A model generated the notes under the pieces. It was not told the DNA's origin and made no database searches. It worked only from the letters and a program-made list of their open reading frames with translations. This document shows, piece by piece, positions 19,230 through 29,413 of a stretch of 64,000 nucleotides of DNA; the first letter of the stretch is position 1, and the number at the start of each line of letters is the position of its first letter. The DNA comes from Phocaeicola vulgatus (lineage in GTDB: Bacteria; Bacteroidota; Bacteroidia; Bacteroidales; Tannerellaceae). The stretch covers positions 1,257,001-1,321,000 of the forward strand of contig CP091733.1 of the NCBI GenBank assembly GCA_022009975.1. Reading direction: 5' to 3'. Both the position numbers and the translations under genes were made by a program.

Positions 19230-19966
19230 AATCCGGCTGCTAATATTTGTACGATATGAATTGTTTTGATAGGTAATTTTTCGCGGTCAATCACTCCCTG
19301 CATGTGCATCAAGCAAGAGCTGTCTGCTCCTGTGATATATTCTGCTCCGGTACTCATGTGGTCTTTGACCTTGTCTTGTCCCATGCAAGTTGAAACTTCT
19401 GGCTCTTCTATGGAGAACATACCTCCAAAGCCACAACACTCATCTATGCGTTTAGGCTCAAACACTTCAATGCCCTTGACCATGGAGAGCAAATCCCTTA
19501 ATTTGGAATAATAGGGAATATTCATTTCACTGGGTGAAGATAAATGTAATTCCCGGACTCCGTGGCAACTATTATGGATACTAACTTTGTGGGGGAACAC
19601 GGAAGGTAGCGATTTAACTTTTATCACATCATGGAGAAACTCGCAAATGTCATAAATCTTTTGGCTGTTGGTACAAACATGATGCGCTTTATCCAAAATG
19701 TGAGGATGGTTTTCCTTGACGAAAGCCACGCAACTGGCGGAAGGACCAACCACATAATCATAGGATTTGAATAGCTCTTCCATGCGTAGAGCCATACGGG
19801 TTGATTCTTTCTCGAAACCGGCATTCGCCATTGGTTGTCCGCAGCAAGTCTGGTCTAATGGGTAATCAACGTTTACACCTAATGACTTCAATAATTTATA
19901 TGCAGCCACCCCGACTTCCGGATAGACTGCATTAATGTAACACGGTATAAATAATCCAACTTTCAT
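19226..19966 (-). CDS. lutA: LutA, CCG-domain iron-sulfur oxidoreductase subunit
   Basis: The first gene of the lut operon, 246 residues, intact. It carries the two cysteine-rich CCG domains of LutA/GlpC-type proteins: DQTCCGQPMANAGFE (about residues 38-52) and DECCGFGGMFSIEEPEVS (about residues 172-189). Conserved VGPSASCVAFVKENHP and HNSCHGVRELHL lie between them. Together with LutB and LutC it oxidises L-lactate to pyruvate in the cytoplasm. The stop codon is fused to the lutB start by ATGA, so the three subunits are translationally coupled. A Crp-type regulator gene lies 28 bp upstream on the same strand. Confidence 0.94.
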   Translation of the reverse strand: MKVGLFIPCYINAVYPEVGVAAYKLLKSLGVNVDYPLDQTCCGQPMANAGFEKESTRMALRMEELFKSYDYVVGPSASCVAFVKENHPHILDKAHHVCTNSQKIYDICEFLHDVIKVKSLPSVFPHKVSIHNSCHGVRELHLSSPSEMNIPYYSKLRDLLSMVKGIEVFEPKRIDECCGFGGMFSIEEPEVSTCMGQDKVKDHMSTGAEYITGADSSCLMHMQGVIDREKLPIKTIHIVQILAAGL

Positions 19967-19994
19967 AAAAGTAGAATTCTATTATTATTATTTT

Positions 19995-20573
19995 TCAAAT
20001 GATATTGGCTCTTACACGACTTAATGTTTCTGGAGTCATTAAGAGATAAGAGGCAATATAGGATAATGGGGCTCTTTTTATGATTTCCGGTTGATCATGC
20101 ATCAAGCGGTTGTATCGTTCATTCGCAGATTCAAAACGGAACATGTCCATCTTGACTTGCGACAGAATCAAAGAGTTTTCCAATAAACCCCTGTATAATT
20201 CTTCAACCTCATGTGATTCTGCCGCTAACTGCAAAAGAGGTTCATGCGGCAGGCCATATATAATGGTGTTTTCCAAAGCTTCCACGATAAGAGTGGAAGG
20301 CTTCTGCCGCAGGAAACTCTCGATACAGATAAAGACATCATTCTCACAAGAGAAGTGCTCAGTCAATTGTTTACCATTTTTGTAGTAATACTGGCGCACC
20401 AGCCCTTTGTAAATATATCCTATTTGAGAACATACTGCACCTTCATCTAAAAAGTTTTCTCCTTTCTTTAGTTCAGTCCGCACCAAGATTGATGCAATCT
20501 GTTGTAAAGTGTCTTGACCAACGGGCAAAGTCTGTTCCGATAATTTCTGGGCTACTTGTAATGCTGTCTCCAT
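19995..20573 (-). CDS. Crp/Fnr-family transcriptional regulator
   Basis: A 192-residue cyclic-nucleotide-binding-fold regulator. The beta-roll region includes LKKGENFLDEGAVCSQIGYI (from about residue 35) and IYKGLVRQYYYKNGKQLTEH. A long helix with ERYNRLMHDQPEIIKRAPLS leads to a short helix-turn-helix, IASYLLMTPETLSRVRANII. The end is abrupt after the recognition helix, as in many Bacteroidetes members. It lacks the conserved cAMP-contacting residues, so the ligand is unknown. It sits between carB and lutA on the same strand and could control lutABC, but that is only positional inference. Confidence 0.85.
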   Translation of the reverse strand: METALQVAQKLSEQTLPVGQDTLQQIASILVRTELKKGENFLDEGAVCSQIGYIYKGLVRQYYYKNGKQLTEHFSCENDVFICIESFLRQKPSTLIVEALENTIIYGLPHEPLLQLAAESHEVEELYRGLLENSLILSQVKMDMFRFESANERYNRLMHDQPEIIKRAPLSYIASYLLMTPETLSRVRANII

Positions 20574-20585
20574 GTTGCTATTTTA

Positions 20586-23500
20586 TTATTTATATTCTTG
20601 CCAACTCTTGATTTGAATATCATCGACACTCAAAGTACAAAAGGCATTGATAAAGGCACTTGCCAAACGGGCATTGGTGATTAATGGGATATTCAAATCA
20701 ATTGATGCTCGGCGGATTTTATAGCCGTTATCCAATTCTCCCGCTGAAAGGTCTCTTGGTATGTTTACTACCATATCGATTTTCTTTTCATGAAGCATCT
20801 TTAAAGCTTGAGGCTCTTTTCCTGTTTCACTTGGCCAGTAAACCAAAGTGCTGGGCACTCCGTTTTCTTCCAAGAAGCGGTGTGTGCCACCTGTTGCGTA
20901 AAGGTTATATCCTTTGCTTGCCAATAGTTTGGCGGCATCGAGCATTGCAACTTTTTGTTTCGCCATACCAGTAGACAATAAGATATTCTTTTCCGGGATA
21001 CGTTGTCCTACAGCCAACATGCTTTTAAGGATGGCTTCTGAAACGTCATCGCCAATGCAACCCACTTCTCCAGTCGAAGCCATGTCTACTCCTAAGACCG
21101 GATCTGCCTTTGCAAACGGTTGAAAGAGAATTGAGAGGCTTTGATTCCGACATAGTCTAAGTCAAATTCATTTTTGTTGGGCTTTTCAACCGGCAAGCCT
21201 AACATGATACGTGTCGCCAATTCAATAAAATTGATTTTCAAAACCTTGCTGACAAATGGGAAACTACGAGATGCGCGCAAGTTACATTCGATAACCTTTA
21301 TCTCATTTCCTTTTGCCAAATATTGGATATTGAAGGGTCCGGATATGTTCAACTCCTTGGCGATTTGTTTGCTGATTTTCTTGATTCGTCTGACCGTTTC
21401 AACATAAAGTTTCTGTGCCGGGAATTGGATGGTCGCATCTCCGGAATGCACTCCGGCAAACTCTATATGCTCGCTGATGGCATACATGATGATTTCTCCT
21501 TCTTTGCGACTGCATCCATCTCTACCTCTTTGCATTGTTCGATGAACTGGCTCACTACGACTGGATGCTTTTGGGAGACGTTGGCTGCTAATTGCAAAAA
21601 GCGAACCAATTCATCTTGGTTTGAGCAAACGTTCATCGCCGCACCGCTTAATACATAGCTTGGGCGAACCAACACCGGGAAACCGACCTCTTTGACAAAA
21701 TCATTGATATCGTCCATGGACGAAAGCTCTTTCCAACGTGGTTGATCCACTCCGATTCTGTCAAGCATGGCTGAAAACTTTTCTCTGTCTTCGGCATTGT
21801 CGATGCTCTTGGCGGATGTCCCTAAGATATTAATGTGTTGCGCATCCAAACGCATAGCTAAATTGTTCGGGATTTGACCGCCAGTAGATACAATCACACC
21901 GTGCGGGTCTTCTAATTCCAAAATATCCAAAACGCGTTCGAATGTCAACTCGTCGAAATACAACCTGTCACACATGTCATAATCAGTGGAAACCGTTTCG
22001 GGATTGTAATTAATCATGACCGAACGCCATCCCTCTTTACGGATAGTATTCAAAGCTTGTACTCCGCACCAGTCGAATTCAACAGAACTGCCAATTCGGT
22101 ATGCGCCAGAGCCCAACACCACGATTGATCGCTTGTCCCCGACATATTGGATGTCATTCTCCGTACCGTTGTATGTCAAATAGAGGTAATTCGTCTGTGC
22201 CGGATATTCAGCAGCTAATGTGTCAATCTGTTTGACAACCGGTTGTATGCCCCTATATTTACGGTCTTGTCGGACTTGCAAGGTCGCTTTGTCCGTATCT
22301 TCCATATTTTCCTTGAACAGGGCACGTGCTATTTGGAAATCCGAGAAACCTTCGATTTTCGCACGACGCATCAATTCATCGGACACTTCTGACAGCTTGC
22401 TACAAGCTTCCAACTCATTTGCTGTTTGTATGATATGGTACAACTTCTGCAAGAACCATTTATCAATCTTTGTCAGTTCATGGATTTCGTCAACCGTATA
22501 ACCCGCCCGAAAGGCTTTGCTTATTACAAATATTCGTCTATCCGTCGGTTCGCGCAAGGCTTTGTCAATATCGGGCAATACCAGCTCCTTGTTTCTACAA
22601 AGCCATGCATTCCTTGACCAATCATACGTAAGCCTTTTTGGATTGCCTCTTCAAAGGTTCGACCGATTGCCATTACTTCGCCTACCGATTTCATGCTTGA
22701 CCCCAACTCTCTTGCCACGCCATGGAACTTACCCAAATCCCAACGGGGAATTTTACATACCACATAATCCAATGCGGGTTCAAAGAAAGCGCTGGTCGTC
22801 TTGGTAACGGAGTTCTTCAAGTCAAACAGACCATAACCTAATCCCAATTTGGCAGCTACGAAAGCCAAAGGATAACCAGTTGCTTTGGATGCCAAGGCGG
22901 AAGAACGGCTTAACCTTGCGTTGACTTCAATGACGCGATAATCTTCGCTTTCTGGGTCATAAGCATATTGCACATTACACTCTCCAACAATACCAATATG
23001 GCGGATAATCCGGATAGCCAGTTCCCTAAGTTTGTGGTAATCCGTATTGGACAACGTTTGTGAAGGCGCAATGACAATGCTTTCACCTGTATGTATGCCC
23101 AATGGGTCAAAGTTCTCCATGTTACAAACCGTGATGCAGTTGTCATAAGCGTCACGAACTACTTCATACTCGACCTCTTTCCAGCCTTTCAAGCTCTTTT
23201 CCACCAAAACCTGAGGAGAGAAAGAGAAGGCTTTTTCGGCTAAAACATTCAACTCCTCTTCATTGTCGCAAAAGCCTGATCCAAGACCGCCCAATGCATA
23301 CGCCGCACGGATAATAACTGGATATCCCAATTCGGCTGCTGCCTTCCGTGCATCAATGATATTTTCAACGGCTTCACTTTTAATCGTCTTGACCTGGATT
23401 TCGTCCAATCTCTTGACGAACAATTCCCGGTCCTCCGTATCCATAATGGCTTGCACCGGAGTTCCTAAGACTTTGACGTTATACTTTTCCAATACGCCGC

Positions 23501-23807
23501 TTTGATAGAGGGCGACGCCGCAGTTTAATGCTGTTTGTCCTCCGAATGCCAACAATATTCCGTCCGGACGCTCCTTTTCAATGACCTTTTCGACAAAGAA
23601 TGGCGTGACTGGCAGGAAATAGACAAAGTCCGCAACGCCTTCCGATGTTTGTACGGTTGCAATGTTCGGGTTTATCAGAATTGTTTCTATTCCTTCTTCC
23701 TTGATAGCCTTCAATGCTTGGCTTCCGGAATAATCAAATTCACCGGCTTCGCCAATTTTCAGAGCACCGGAACCCAACACCAATATTTTCTTTATATCGT
23801 TTCTCAT
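20586..23807 (-). CDS. carB: Carbamoyl-phosphate synthase large subunit (several frameshifts)
   Basis: The synthase subunit that makes carbamoyl phosphate for pyrimidine and arginine synthesis, about 1074 codons. The first ATP-grasp half is intact: VLGSGALKIGEAGEFDYSG (about residues 10-28), VIEVNARLSRSSALASKATG, and ALGGLGSGF. The second half has VVLGSGAYRIGSSVEFDWCG and IECNLRASRSFPFVSK. The C-terminal MGS-type allosteric domain shows KGYNLYATGGTHRFLEENG and ends LSVDDIQIKSWQEYK. Indels near 22550, 21500 and 21090-21110 split it into four frames. It is followed by the Crp-type gene and preceded by carA, the usual small subunit. Confidence 0.95.
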
Positions 23808-23849
23808 AAAAATGTGTCGTTATGCAAAATTACTACCCTACTCTATTTA

Positions 23850-24946
23850 TTACAACATGGAGACGAACTTGTCGAATATCAACGACTCCGTGTCTGTTGG
23901 CCCACTGCATGCTTCCGGATGGAATTGCAAGGAGAAGAACGGTTTGGTCTTATGTCGGATGCCTTCGTTAGTGCCGTCATTCATATTGATGAACAATGGT
24001 TCCCAGTCTGCACCCAATGTCTGGTTATCTACAGCATAACCATGATTTTGTGACGTGATGAAACATTGGTTTGTCCCGGCCATCCGCACCGGCTGATTAT
24101 GGCTTCTATGCCCGTACTTCAATTTGTATATCGTAGCACCCCCGGCTTTCGCCAATAATTGGTTCCCATACATATTCCACAGATTGGCTTCTCTCCGGCA
24201 AGTGCTTTCCGTATATTCTGTACTGCAGCATCGCAAGTGTCGGGGTCCCCAGGTCCATTGCTGATGAAGAGCCCGTCATATTCAAGTTGGTTGAAATCAT
24301 AATTCCAAGGGACACGGACAACTTCCACGCCTCGCTTCAGTAAACAACGGATAATGTTATGTTTTACCCCGCAATCCACCAAAACCACTCGCTTCTTGCC
24401 TGCTCCTTCCCCGTATCTCATGACCTCTTTACAAGAGACTTTATCGACATAGTTGACAGCTGCGTAGTTGCCAAAATCCCCCATCATTAGACGTGCTTCT
24501 TCTATATTGCCCATGACAATCCGTCCCATCATCACTCCATGTTCGCGCAATTTTTTTGTCAAAGCCCGCGTGTCTATCCCATATATTCCGGGAACTTCCT
24601 CTTGCTTCAACCAATCACTCAGGCTGCATTCCGCATTCCAATGGCTATATTCATAGCTATAATCACTGACAATGATAGCTTCTGCATGGATACGCTCGCT
24701 CTCCATGAATGTGGAAAGTCCGTCCTGCCGGAATGACCGTGGAGGAACGCCGTAATTGCCAATCAATGGATAAGTTAATACCATTAATTGCCCTGCATAC
24801 GAAGGATCCGTCAAACTCTCCGGATAGCCTGTCATGGCTGTATTAAATACGACTTCGCCCGTAATCGCTTTCTCAAAGCCAAAAGAGAATCCTTGGAATA
24901 CGGTTTCATCGTCCAGAATCAAAGTAGCCGTTCTGTTTTTTTGCAT
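23850..24946 (-). CDS. carA: Carbamoyl-phosphate synthase small subunit (frameshifted)
   Basis: The glutaminase subunit that feeds ammonia to CarB, about 365 residues. The N-terminal domain is intact (VVFNTAMTGYPESLTDPSYAGQ, FSxGxE-type IYGIDTRALTKKLREHGVMMG). The class I amidotransferase domain begins RVVLVDCGVKHNIIRCLL and has FISNGPGDPDTC and the nucleophile segment PICGICMG. An indel near 24185 changes frame. After it the text reads NQPVRMAGTNQCFITSQNHGYAVDNQTL, ending PFFSLQFHPEACSGPTDTES with the catalytic His-Glu pair. It lies 12 bp downstream of the PurF-type gene, so they form a nucleotide-synthesis operon with carB. Confidence 0.95.
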
Positions 24947-24958
24947 ATATATTGATGT

Positions 24959-26842
24959 TTATTTAACCAAATATTCTTCTTCCATATAATTTATAAATGC
25001 ACGATTGACCATGCGGGTTCCGCCCGGAGTCGGATAATCTCCGGAAAAGTACCAATCGCCCGGATGGTTAGGGCATGATTCGTGCAAACCTTCCAATGTC
25101 TGGTAAACAATTTCCACCTGTGCTTTTGTTTCAACAGGAGTCAACAAATCCACCATTTTCCCCGAGATCTCTTTATCGGTAAAAGGCGCATAAATCTCTT
25201 TTACATAATTGACCACAGACTCATGGTGTGCTTCTTGCATTTTTGCCTTTTGATAAGCACTGAGCAATATCTCTTCCATTCCTCTCTCCCCTAAAAGGGC
25301 CACAGCCGCCTTGAATGCGATGAACTCGTTCATCTTCGACATATCAATACCATAATAATCGGGATAACGGACTTGGGGAGAAGAAGAAACGATAACGATT
25401 TTCTTAGGATGCAAGCGGTCCAATATGCTAATAATGCTTTGTTTCAAGGTCGTTCCCCTCACAATGCTGTCATCAATCACGACTAGGTTGTCTTCGTATG
25501 GGACAATGCTTCCATAAGTTACATCATAAACGTGTGCCGCCAAATCGTTGCGGCTGTTGCCTTCGGCGATAAAAGTGCGAAGTTTTATATCTTTGATGGC
25601 CACTTTTTCTGTCCTGACACGCATAGATAGTATCTGTTCCAGCTCTTTCTCCTGCAACAGATGGGTACGGTCTGTTATCCAATTCTTTTTAAGACGGTTC
25701 AGATAGTTGTTCAACCCCTCTTGCATGCCATAGTAGGCAACTTCCGCAGTATTCGGGATAAACGAAAAGACAGTGTGCGCCAAATCATTGTCAACAGCCT
25801 TCAACACGGCAGGGACCAATGTCTCACCCAAGCATTTACGCTCTTTGTAAATATCCACATCGCTTCCTCGTGAGAAATAAATCCTTTCAAAAGAACAGGC
25901 TTTGTTTTCTTTCGGCTCGACTATCTGCTCTTTCCAAATGGATCCGCTTTTGTTTACCAACAAAGATTCTCCCCTCTGCAACTCTTTGATGCTCTCGACA
26001 GGAACATTCATGGCAGTTTGGATGACAGGACGTTCTGAAGCGACCACCACGACTTCGTCATCTGCGTAATAAAAGGCAGGGCGAATACCCCAAGGGTCGC
26101 GGACTGTAAACATTTCCCCGCTTCCGGTTATTCCACAAATCACGAAACCTCCATCCCACGTCGGAACAGTCTGTTTCAACACATCGCCCATGTCGATACG
26201 ATCTTCTATCGCATGAGTGATATCCATCCCTCGCAACCCTTCTGCCTCACATTGCTGGAACAGGTGCTCAACGACACGGTCCAAACGGTGCCCCATCTGC
26301 TCCAACATGATATAAGTGTCGGCATATTTGCGGGGATGTTGCCCGGTGGCTGTTATGTTTTGAAAGATTTCGTCTACGTTGGTAAGATTGAAATTACCGC
26401 AAAGGGCTAAATTCTTCGCTCGCCAGTTGTTGCGGCGTAAAAAAGGATGGATATAAGAAATGCCGGACTTTCCAGTTGTACTGTATCGCAAGTGACCCAT
26501 GTAAAGCTCTCCGGCAAAGGGTAAATTCGCTTTAGCATAAAAAGGATCATTCAACTGCGAAATCGGTAAATCCCGATATTGTTCATGAACCGCTGAGAAT
26601 ATCTCCGTAATGGCACCAGTGCCTAATGCCCTTTCTCGAAACATATATTCCTCTCCTGCATTAGCTTCCAGCTTTACGCAGGCTAAACCAGCGCCTTCTT
26701 GACCGCGGTTATGCTGCTTTTCCATTAACAAGTACAACTTATTCAGTCCATACATCCATGTGCCGTATTTCTGATGATAGTACTCTAATGGTTTCAGCAA
26801 GCGAACCATGGCAACGCCACATTCGTGCTTTAATACTTCCAT
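24959..26842 (-). CDS. purF: Amidophosphoribosyltransferase (PurF family)
   Basis: A 627-residue enzyme of the first step of purine synthesis. The start is set at ATG 26842 (MEVLKHECGVAMVRLLKP), 29 bp after a TATCTTTG element; upstream in-frame codons are leader. The N-terminal glutaminase (class II) half has ECGVAMV near the start and KQHNRGQEGAGLACVKLE (about residues 45-62), then GHLRYSTTGKSG. The phosphoribosyltransferase half has VVIDDSIVRGTTLKQSI, the PRPP-binding loop. The nucleophilic Cys is at residue 8, after a short N-terminal extension that may be processed. The long form is typical of Bacteroidetes. It heads the purF-carA-carB operon. Confidence 0.93.
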   Translation of the reverse strand: MEVLKHECGVAMVRLLKPLEYYHQKYGTWMYGLNKLYLLMEKQHNRGQEGAGLACVKLEANAGEEYMFRERALGTGAITEIFSAVHEQYRDLPISQLNDPFYAKANLPFAGELYMGHLRYSTTGKSGISYIHPFLRRNNWRAKNLALCGNFNLTNVDEIFQNITATGQHPRKYADTYIMLEQMGHRLDRVVEHLFQQCEAEGLRGMDITHAIEDRIDMGDVLKQTVPTWDGGFVICGITGSGEMFTVRDPWGIRPAFYYADDEVVVVASERPVIQTAMNVPVESIKELQRGESLLVNKSGSIWKEQIVEPKENKACSFERIYFSRGSDVDIYKERKCLGETLVPAVLKAVDNDLAHTVFSFIPNTAEVAYYGMQEGLNNYLNRLKKNWITDRTHLLQEKELEQILSMRVRTEKVAIKDIKLRTFIAEGNSRNDLAAHVYDVTYGSIVPYEDNLVVIDDSIVRGTTLKQSIISILDRLHPKKIVIVSSSPQVRYPDYYGIDMSKMNEFIAFKAAVALLGERGMEEILLSAYQKAKMQEAHHESVVNYVKEIYAPFTDKEISGKMVDLLTPVETKAQVEIVYQTLEGLHESCPNHPGDWYFSGDYPTPGGTRMVNRAFINYMEEEYLVK

Positions 26843-26870
26843 CTTACAATGAGGTCTTGTTAAACGGCTA

Positions 26871-26878
26871 CAAAGATA
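26871..26878 (-). promoter_or_regulatory. -7 element TATCTTTG upstream of purF
   Basis: Matches TAnnTTTG on the minus strand, 29 bp before the selected purF start. It supports ATG 26842 over the longer frame. Confidence 0.5.
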
Positions 26879-27054
26879 TATGTTTTTTGAACATAAGATG
26901 TCATTCGTGTAATAATTTATAGTAAATTTATATCTAATTGGTGTTAAGATTGACAACTTGCCAAGTTTATGGTGGCATTGCCAAGATTATGTCAATAAAA
27001 AAAGGCAACTGGATATAAATAACCTGCTGCCTTCTCTTTCTAAAAAACTACTTG

Positions 27055-27127
27055 CACGGAACGAGAGGCTCGAACTCCCGACACCTGGTTTTGGAGACCA
27101 GTGCTCTACCAACTGAGCTAGTTCCGT
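27055..27127 (-). tRNA. trnW: tRNA-Trp (CCA anticodon)
   Basis: On the minus strand the acceptor stem ACGGAAC pairs with GTTCCGT. The D-arm has GCTC-AGTTGGTA-GAGC. The anticodon stem CTGGT/ACCAG encloses the loop CTCCAAA, giving anticodon CCA. The T-arm is GGGAG-TTCGAGC-CTCTC. The discriminator base is G and the 3' CCA is not encoded. Confidence 0.97.
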
Positions 27128-27438
27128 ATTGCGGTTGCAAAGGTAGGGATATTTTTTATATTTCCAAACTTTTTATCCATTTTTTTCATCCTCCTTCCAC
27201 GGCTCTTTCATTTAAGATTTCGTTGCTAACCTAAAAATGTTGTTATTTTATAGCGAGTGTTTCCTTGAATGGTGCGGGGGCTTTTTGCTCATGCGGTTCA
27301 TAATTCATGGTGAGATTCGATGATGGAAAGATATGCTTTCGCATGATACGGATTTCTTTGATCTTCAGCAAAATAAGTGCTAAAAAATAGGTCGAATGGT
27401 AGATTTTTCGTAAATTTATAGTTGATAATCAAATAGTT
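27128..27438. other. Gene-free stretch after tRNA-Trp
   Basis: A 311-bp stretch between the tRNA 5' end and the remnant gene at 27439. No ORF, strong hairpin or repeat was recognised. It marks the change from core genes to the accessory region, so the tRNA may once have served as an integration site, but I see no duplicated tRNA end to prove it. Confidence 0.4.
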
Positions 27439-28075
27439 ATGAATCAAATCAAGCTACTCGACCAAGTCGTTTCGATTGGAGCGAACGCTCACAATCACAC
27501 CGTAAGATTAGTAAATGAATTCGGTTCACGAGATAGTATTCTTTTTAAACTGAAGGATTTTCCTCATCCGTACCGGATTTTAGAAGATCAAACAAAGGAA
27601 ATATTCGTCATAGGCTCGATGACATCATCATGCTGATGATATTTGCCCGCGCCTCAAAGTGTGTTGGCAGAGCCGAGATAATAGAATTCGGCAGAGAATC
27701 TGCCATTCAGCAGTATCAGCGTGCAGAAGCCAAATTAGGTGGTGCTGTGACTACTATCAGCAAAAAGGTAGATACCATCAATCAGCATATAGATAAGGTC
27801 TTGGAGAATGCTCCCATGAAATTAAAGGTGTCTGTAAATATCAATGATGTTGACTGGCAGAAGATTCAAGAACTGTTTGCCAAAGAACGCCAATGGATGA
27901 CCGCACAGATGCAGATGCATATCCGTGAGGTCAATTCCATGTTTGCTGATGAACGAAAAAAGTCCGTGAGCGATACAAGGAATATGATGGCTGCTATCTC
28001 GGTCACTATGCCCATTTGCAAGCACTTCTCTTGGACGAAGACGCAAAAGGTACTTCAAACCATGAAAACAGGTAG
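27439..28075 (+). pseudogene. Broken gene of unknown function with coiled-coil character
   Basis: The gene runs through three frames. Part 1 (27439-27636) reads MNQIKLLDQVVSIGANAHNH and onward to ILEDQTKEIFVIG. Part 2 (27630-27970) has GRAEIIEFGRESAIQQYQRA, TISKKVDTINQHIDKVLE and helical WQKIQELFAKERQWMTAQMQ. Part 3, after an A run near 27960, reads VRERYKEYDGCYLGHYAHLQ and ends NHENR with TAG at 28073. The clean reading of part 3 points to an indel there; the join between parts 1 and 2 may be a real deletion. I do not recognise the family. The long helical middle suggests a coiled-coil protein of a mobile element. Confidence 0.5.
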
Positions 28076-28129
28076 CACGAAATCACCACACTGCCATATC
28101 ATCCACCCAACAGGTATCAAGACACGATG

Positions 28130-28177
28130 AAGGGTCTATACGCCCACCTCTCATCATGACATAGCATATAGACCCTT
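28130..28177. terminator. Inverted repeat after the remnant gene
   Basis: AAGGGTCTATA (28130-28140) is matched exactly by TATAGACCCTT (28167-28177). It is placed 55 bp after the remnant stop codon. The T-tract is short, so it may be a terminator or a recombination remnant. Confidence 0.45.
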
Positions 28178-28252
28178 GTCGTTTTCCCGTGAAGTGCGAG
28201 TGAATATATGTTTGCCGGGCACCTTATACTCCTGCCCTGCTTAGGAGTTTAA

Positions 28253-28800
28253 TTAATCGTCTGCACAATTAATTCGTGCAAATGTATAGCCAAGAATCTT
28301 GTTTTTAGAGTAGTCTTCTGTATCCCAGTAGCTTTGTTCAGTTGAATGCCATTCATAGTAAGCATCATATGTAGGAATAAGATCCAGCTTAGCTTGTCGT
28401 GAAGACAACGTCAGTTCAATATTTGTGGTTTCAACGCCATTAAATATTCCTCCCACACCAAGCTCAGTGAGACACCTAACTGAACTAAGTGCACCGAACT
28501 TGACACTTCTCATCAATTCGCACATGCGAAATGCATATAGTCCTATCTTTGATGCCTTACGCATAAATACATCTTGAAGTATTGGGCAGCAAAACAAGCA
28601 CTATGACACCCTAAAAGTGCCACTTTGACAACCCGATTGTTTACGCACTTTTCTCACAAACCACATAGCTGACTGTGTATTAGTAATATAGCTCCAAACG
28701 CTCAAAAACTCAAGAATTTCGCACCAAAGATTTTGTTGTGCGCCGGGCTCATAGTATTGAGCATCAGAAATGCAAATATTGTCATGCAAACTAACCGCCA
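28253..28800 (-). pseudogene. Hypothetical protein remnant with an in-frame amber codon
   Basis: On the minus strand one frame stays open from about 28800 to 28253 except for a single TAG at 28601-28603. Before the stop it reads NICISDAQYYEPGAQQNLW and WSYITNTQSAMWFVRKVRKQ. After it comes CCPILQDVFMRKASKIGLYAF, then a body with LTLSSRQAKLDLIPTYDAYY and ending GYTFARINCADD. About 180 codons with one stop is longer than expected by chance in this AT-rich stretch, so a decayed gene is likely. The family is not recognised. The upstream end runs into the palindromic element at 28828, which may have truncated it. Confidence 0.35.
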
Positions 28801-28827
28801 AACAGGAATTTATCGGTGTAGGAGAGG

Positions 28828-29062
28828 GTGTGTCAAAAGTACAGCTGCACGCCCTGAAAGGGCAGAAGCTCATAGCCCAGGGCAGCGCCCTGGGAAATAA
28901 TAAGAACAAAACCAAAGGCGCCCTGTAATTGCTAAAGCATTGAAACAGAACACTTTTGCCCTTACAGGACGATTTGGCGTAATGCCTTTAAGCACCCAGG
29001 GCGTTGCCCTGGGCTATGTGACTATTGGGCTTTCAGCCCGCGCTGATTGAGTTTTGACACAC
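28828..29062. repeat. 235-bp palindromic REP/MITE-like element
   Basis: The outer arms are GTGTGTCAAAA (28828-28838) and TTTTGACACAC (29052-29062). Inside, each half carries a CCCTGAAAGGG- or GGGCTTTCAGCCC-type hairpin and a CCCAGGGC-nnn-GCCCTGGG hairpin, so the two halves are imperfect inverted copies of about 75 bp. The GC-rich hairpins contrast with the AT-rich surroundings. It has no coding capacity. The structure resembles REP/BIME or MITE elements that are common between genes in Bacteroidales. Confidence 0.8.
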
Positions 29063-29268
29063 TTTTGATTACGGATTAATCTGATTATTCTGATTATTTG
29101 CTCAAGGGCGTAGCTTCAGATAAATCAGAAAAATCCGTAATCAAAATCACCGTACCAATATCCGTGGGAATCTGTGGGAGATTCCTTCACACGCTTCTTG
29201 ATGGGTGTTGTCCCACAGATCTTCATATTTTCTTGTCTAAAAAAAATTTTTCGAATTATCTGGCTGCA

Positions 29269-29341
29269 TATCTCGTTTATTATTTGTAAATTTGCTACAT
29301 ATAATAATGTCAAACCGTTGACACAATTCCACTCATGAAAA
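29269..29341 (+). repeat. Promoter-leader block, copy 1
   Basis: About 73 bp, starting TATCTCG and ending CCACTCATGAAAA, nearly identical to 30710-30783. It contains TAAATTTG (29287-29294), a -7-type element, directly repeated in the second copy. Copy 1 stands upstream of the WG-repeat gene. Confidence 0.8.
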
Positions 29342-29413
29342 TACTATTGAGAGGATACATTTTTCTCAGAAAAGCATTAACATAAACAAATAACCTAATA
29401 AAGACTTTTGCTT

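Noticed and set aside
24959..26956. A 665-residue purF start at 26956
   Set aside because: The first 38 residues lie upstream of the TATCTTTG promoter element and lack family similarity; ATG 26842 places the nucleophile Cys near the N-terminus.
26881..27054. A riboswitch or leader RNA upstream of purF or downstream of tRNA-Trp
   Set aside because: No conserved riboswitch core could be recognised by eye; only a weak hairpin near 27000-27032.
27055..28260. A genomic island integrated in tRNA-Trp
   Set aside because: The remnants beside it are suggestive, but no duplicated tRNA 3' end and no integrase gene were found.
28601..28915. A 104-residue exported protein starting at 28915
   Set aside because: Its first 35 residues are read from the palindromic repeat element; only the downstream part is plausible as a remnant.
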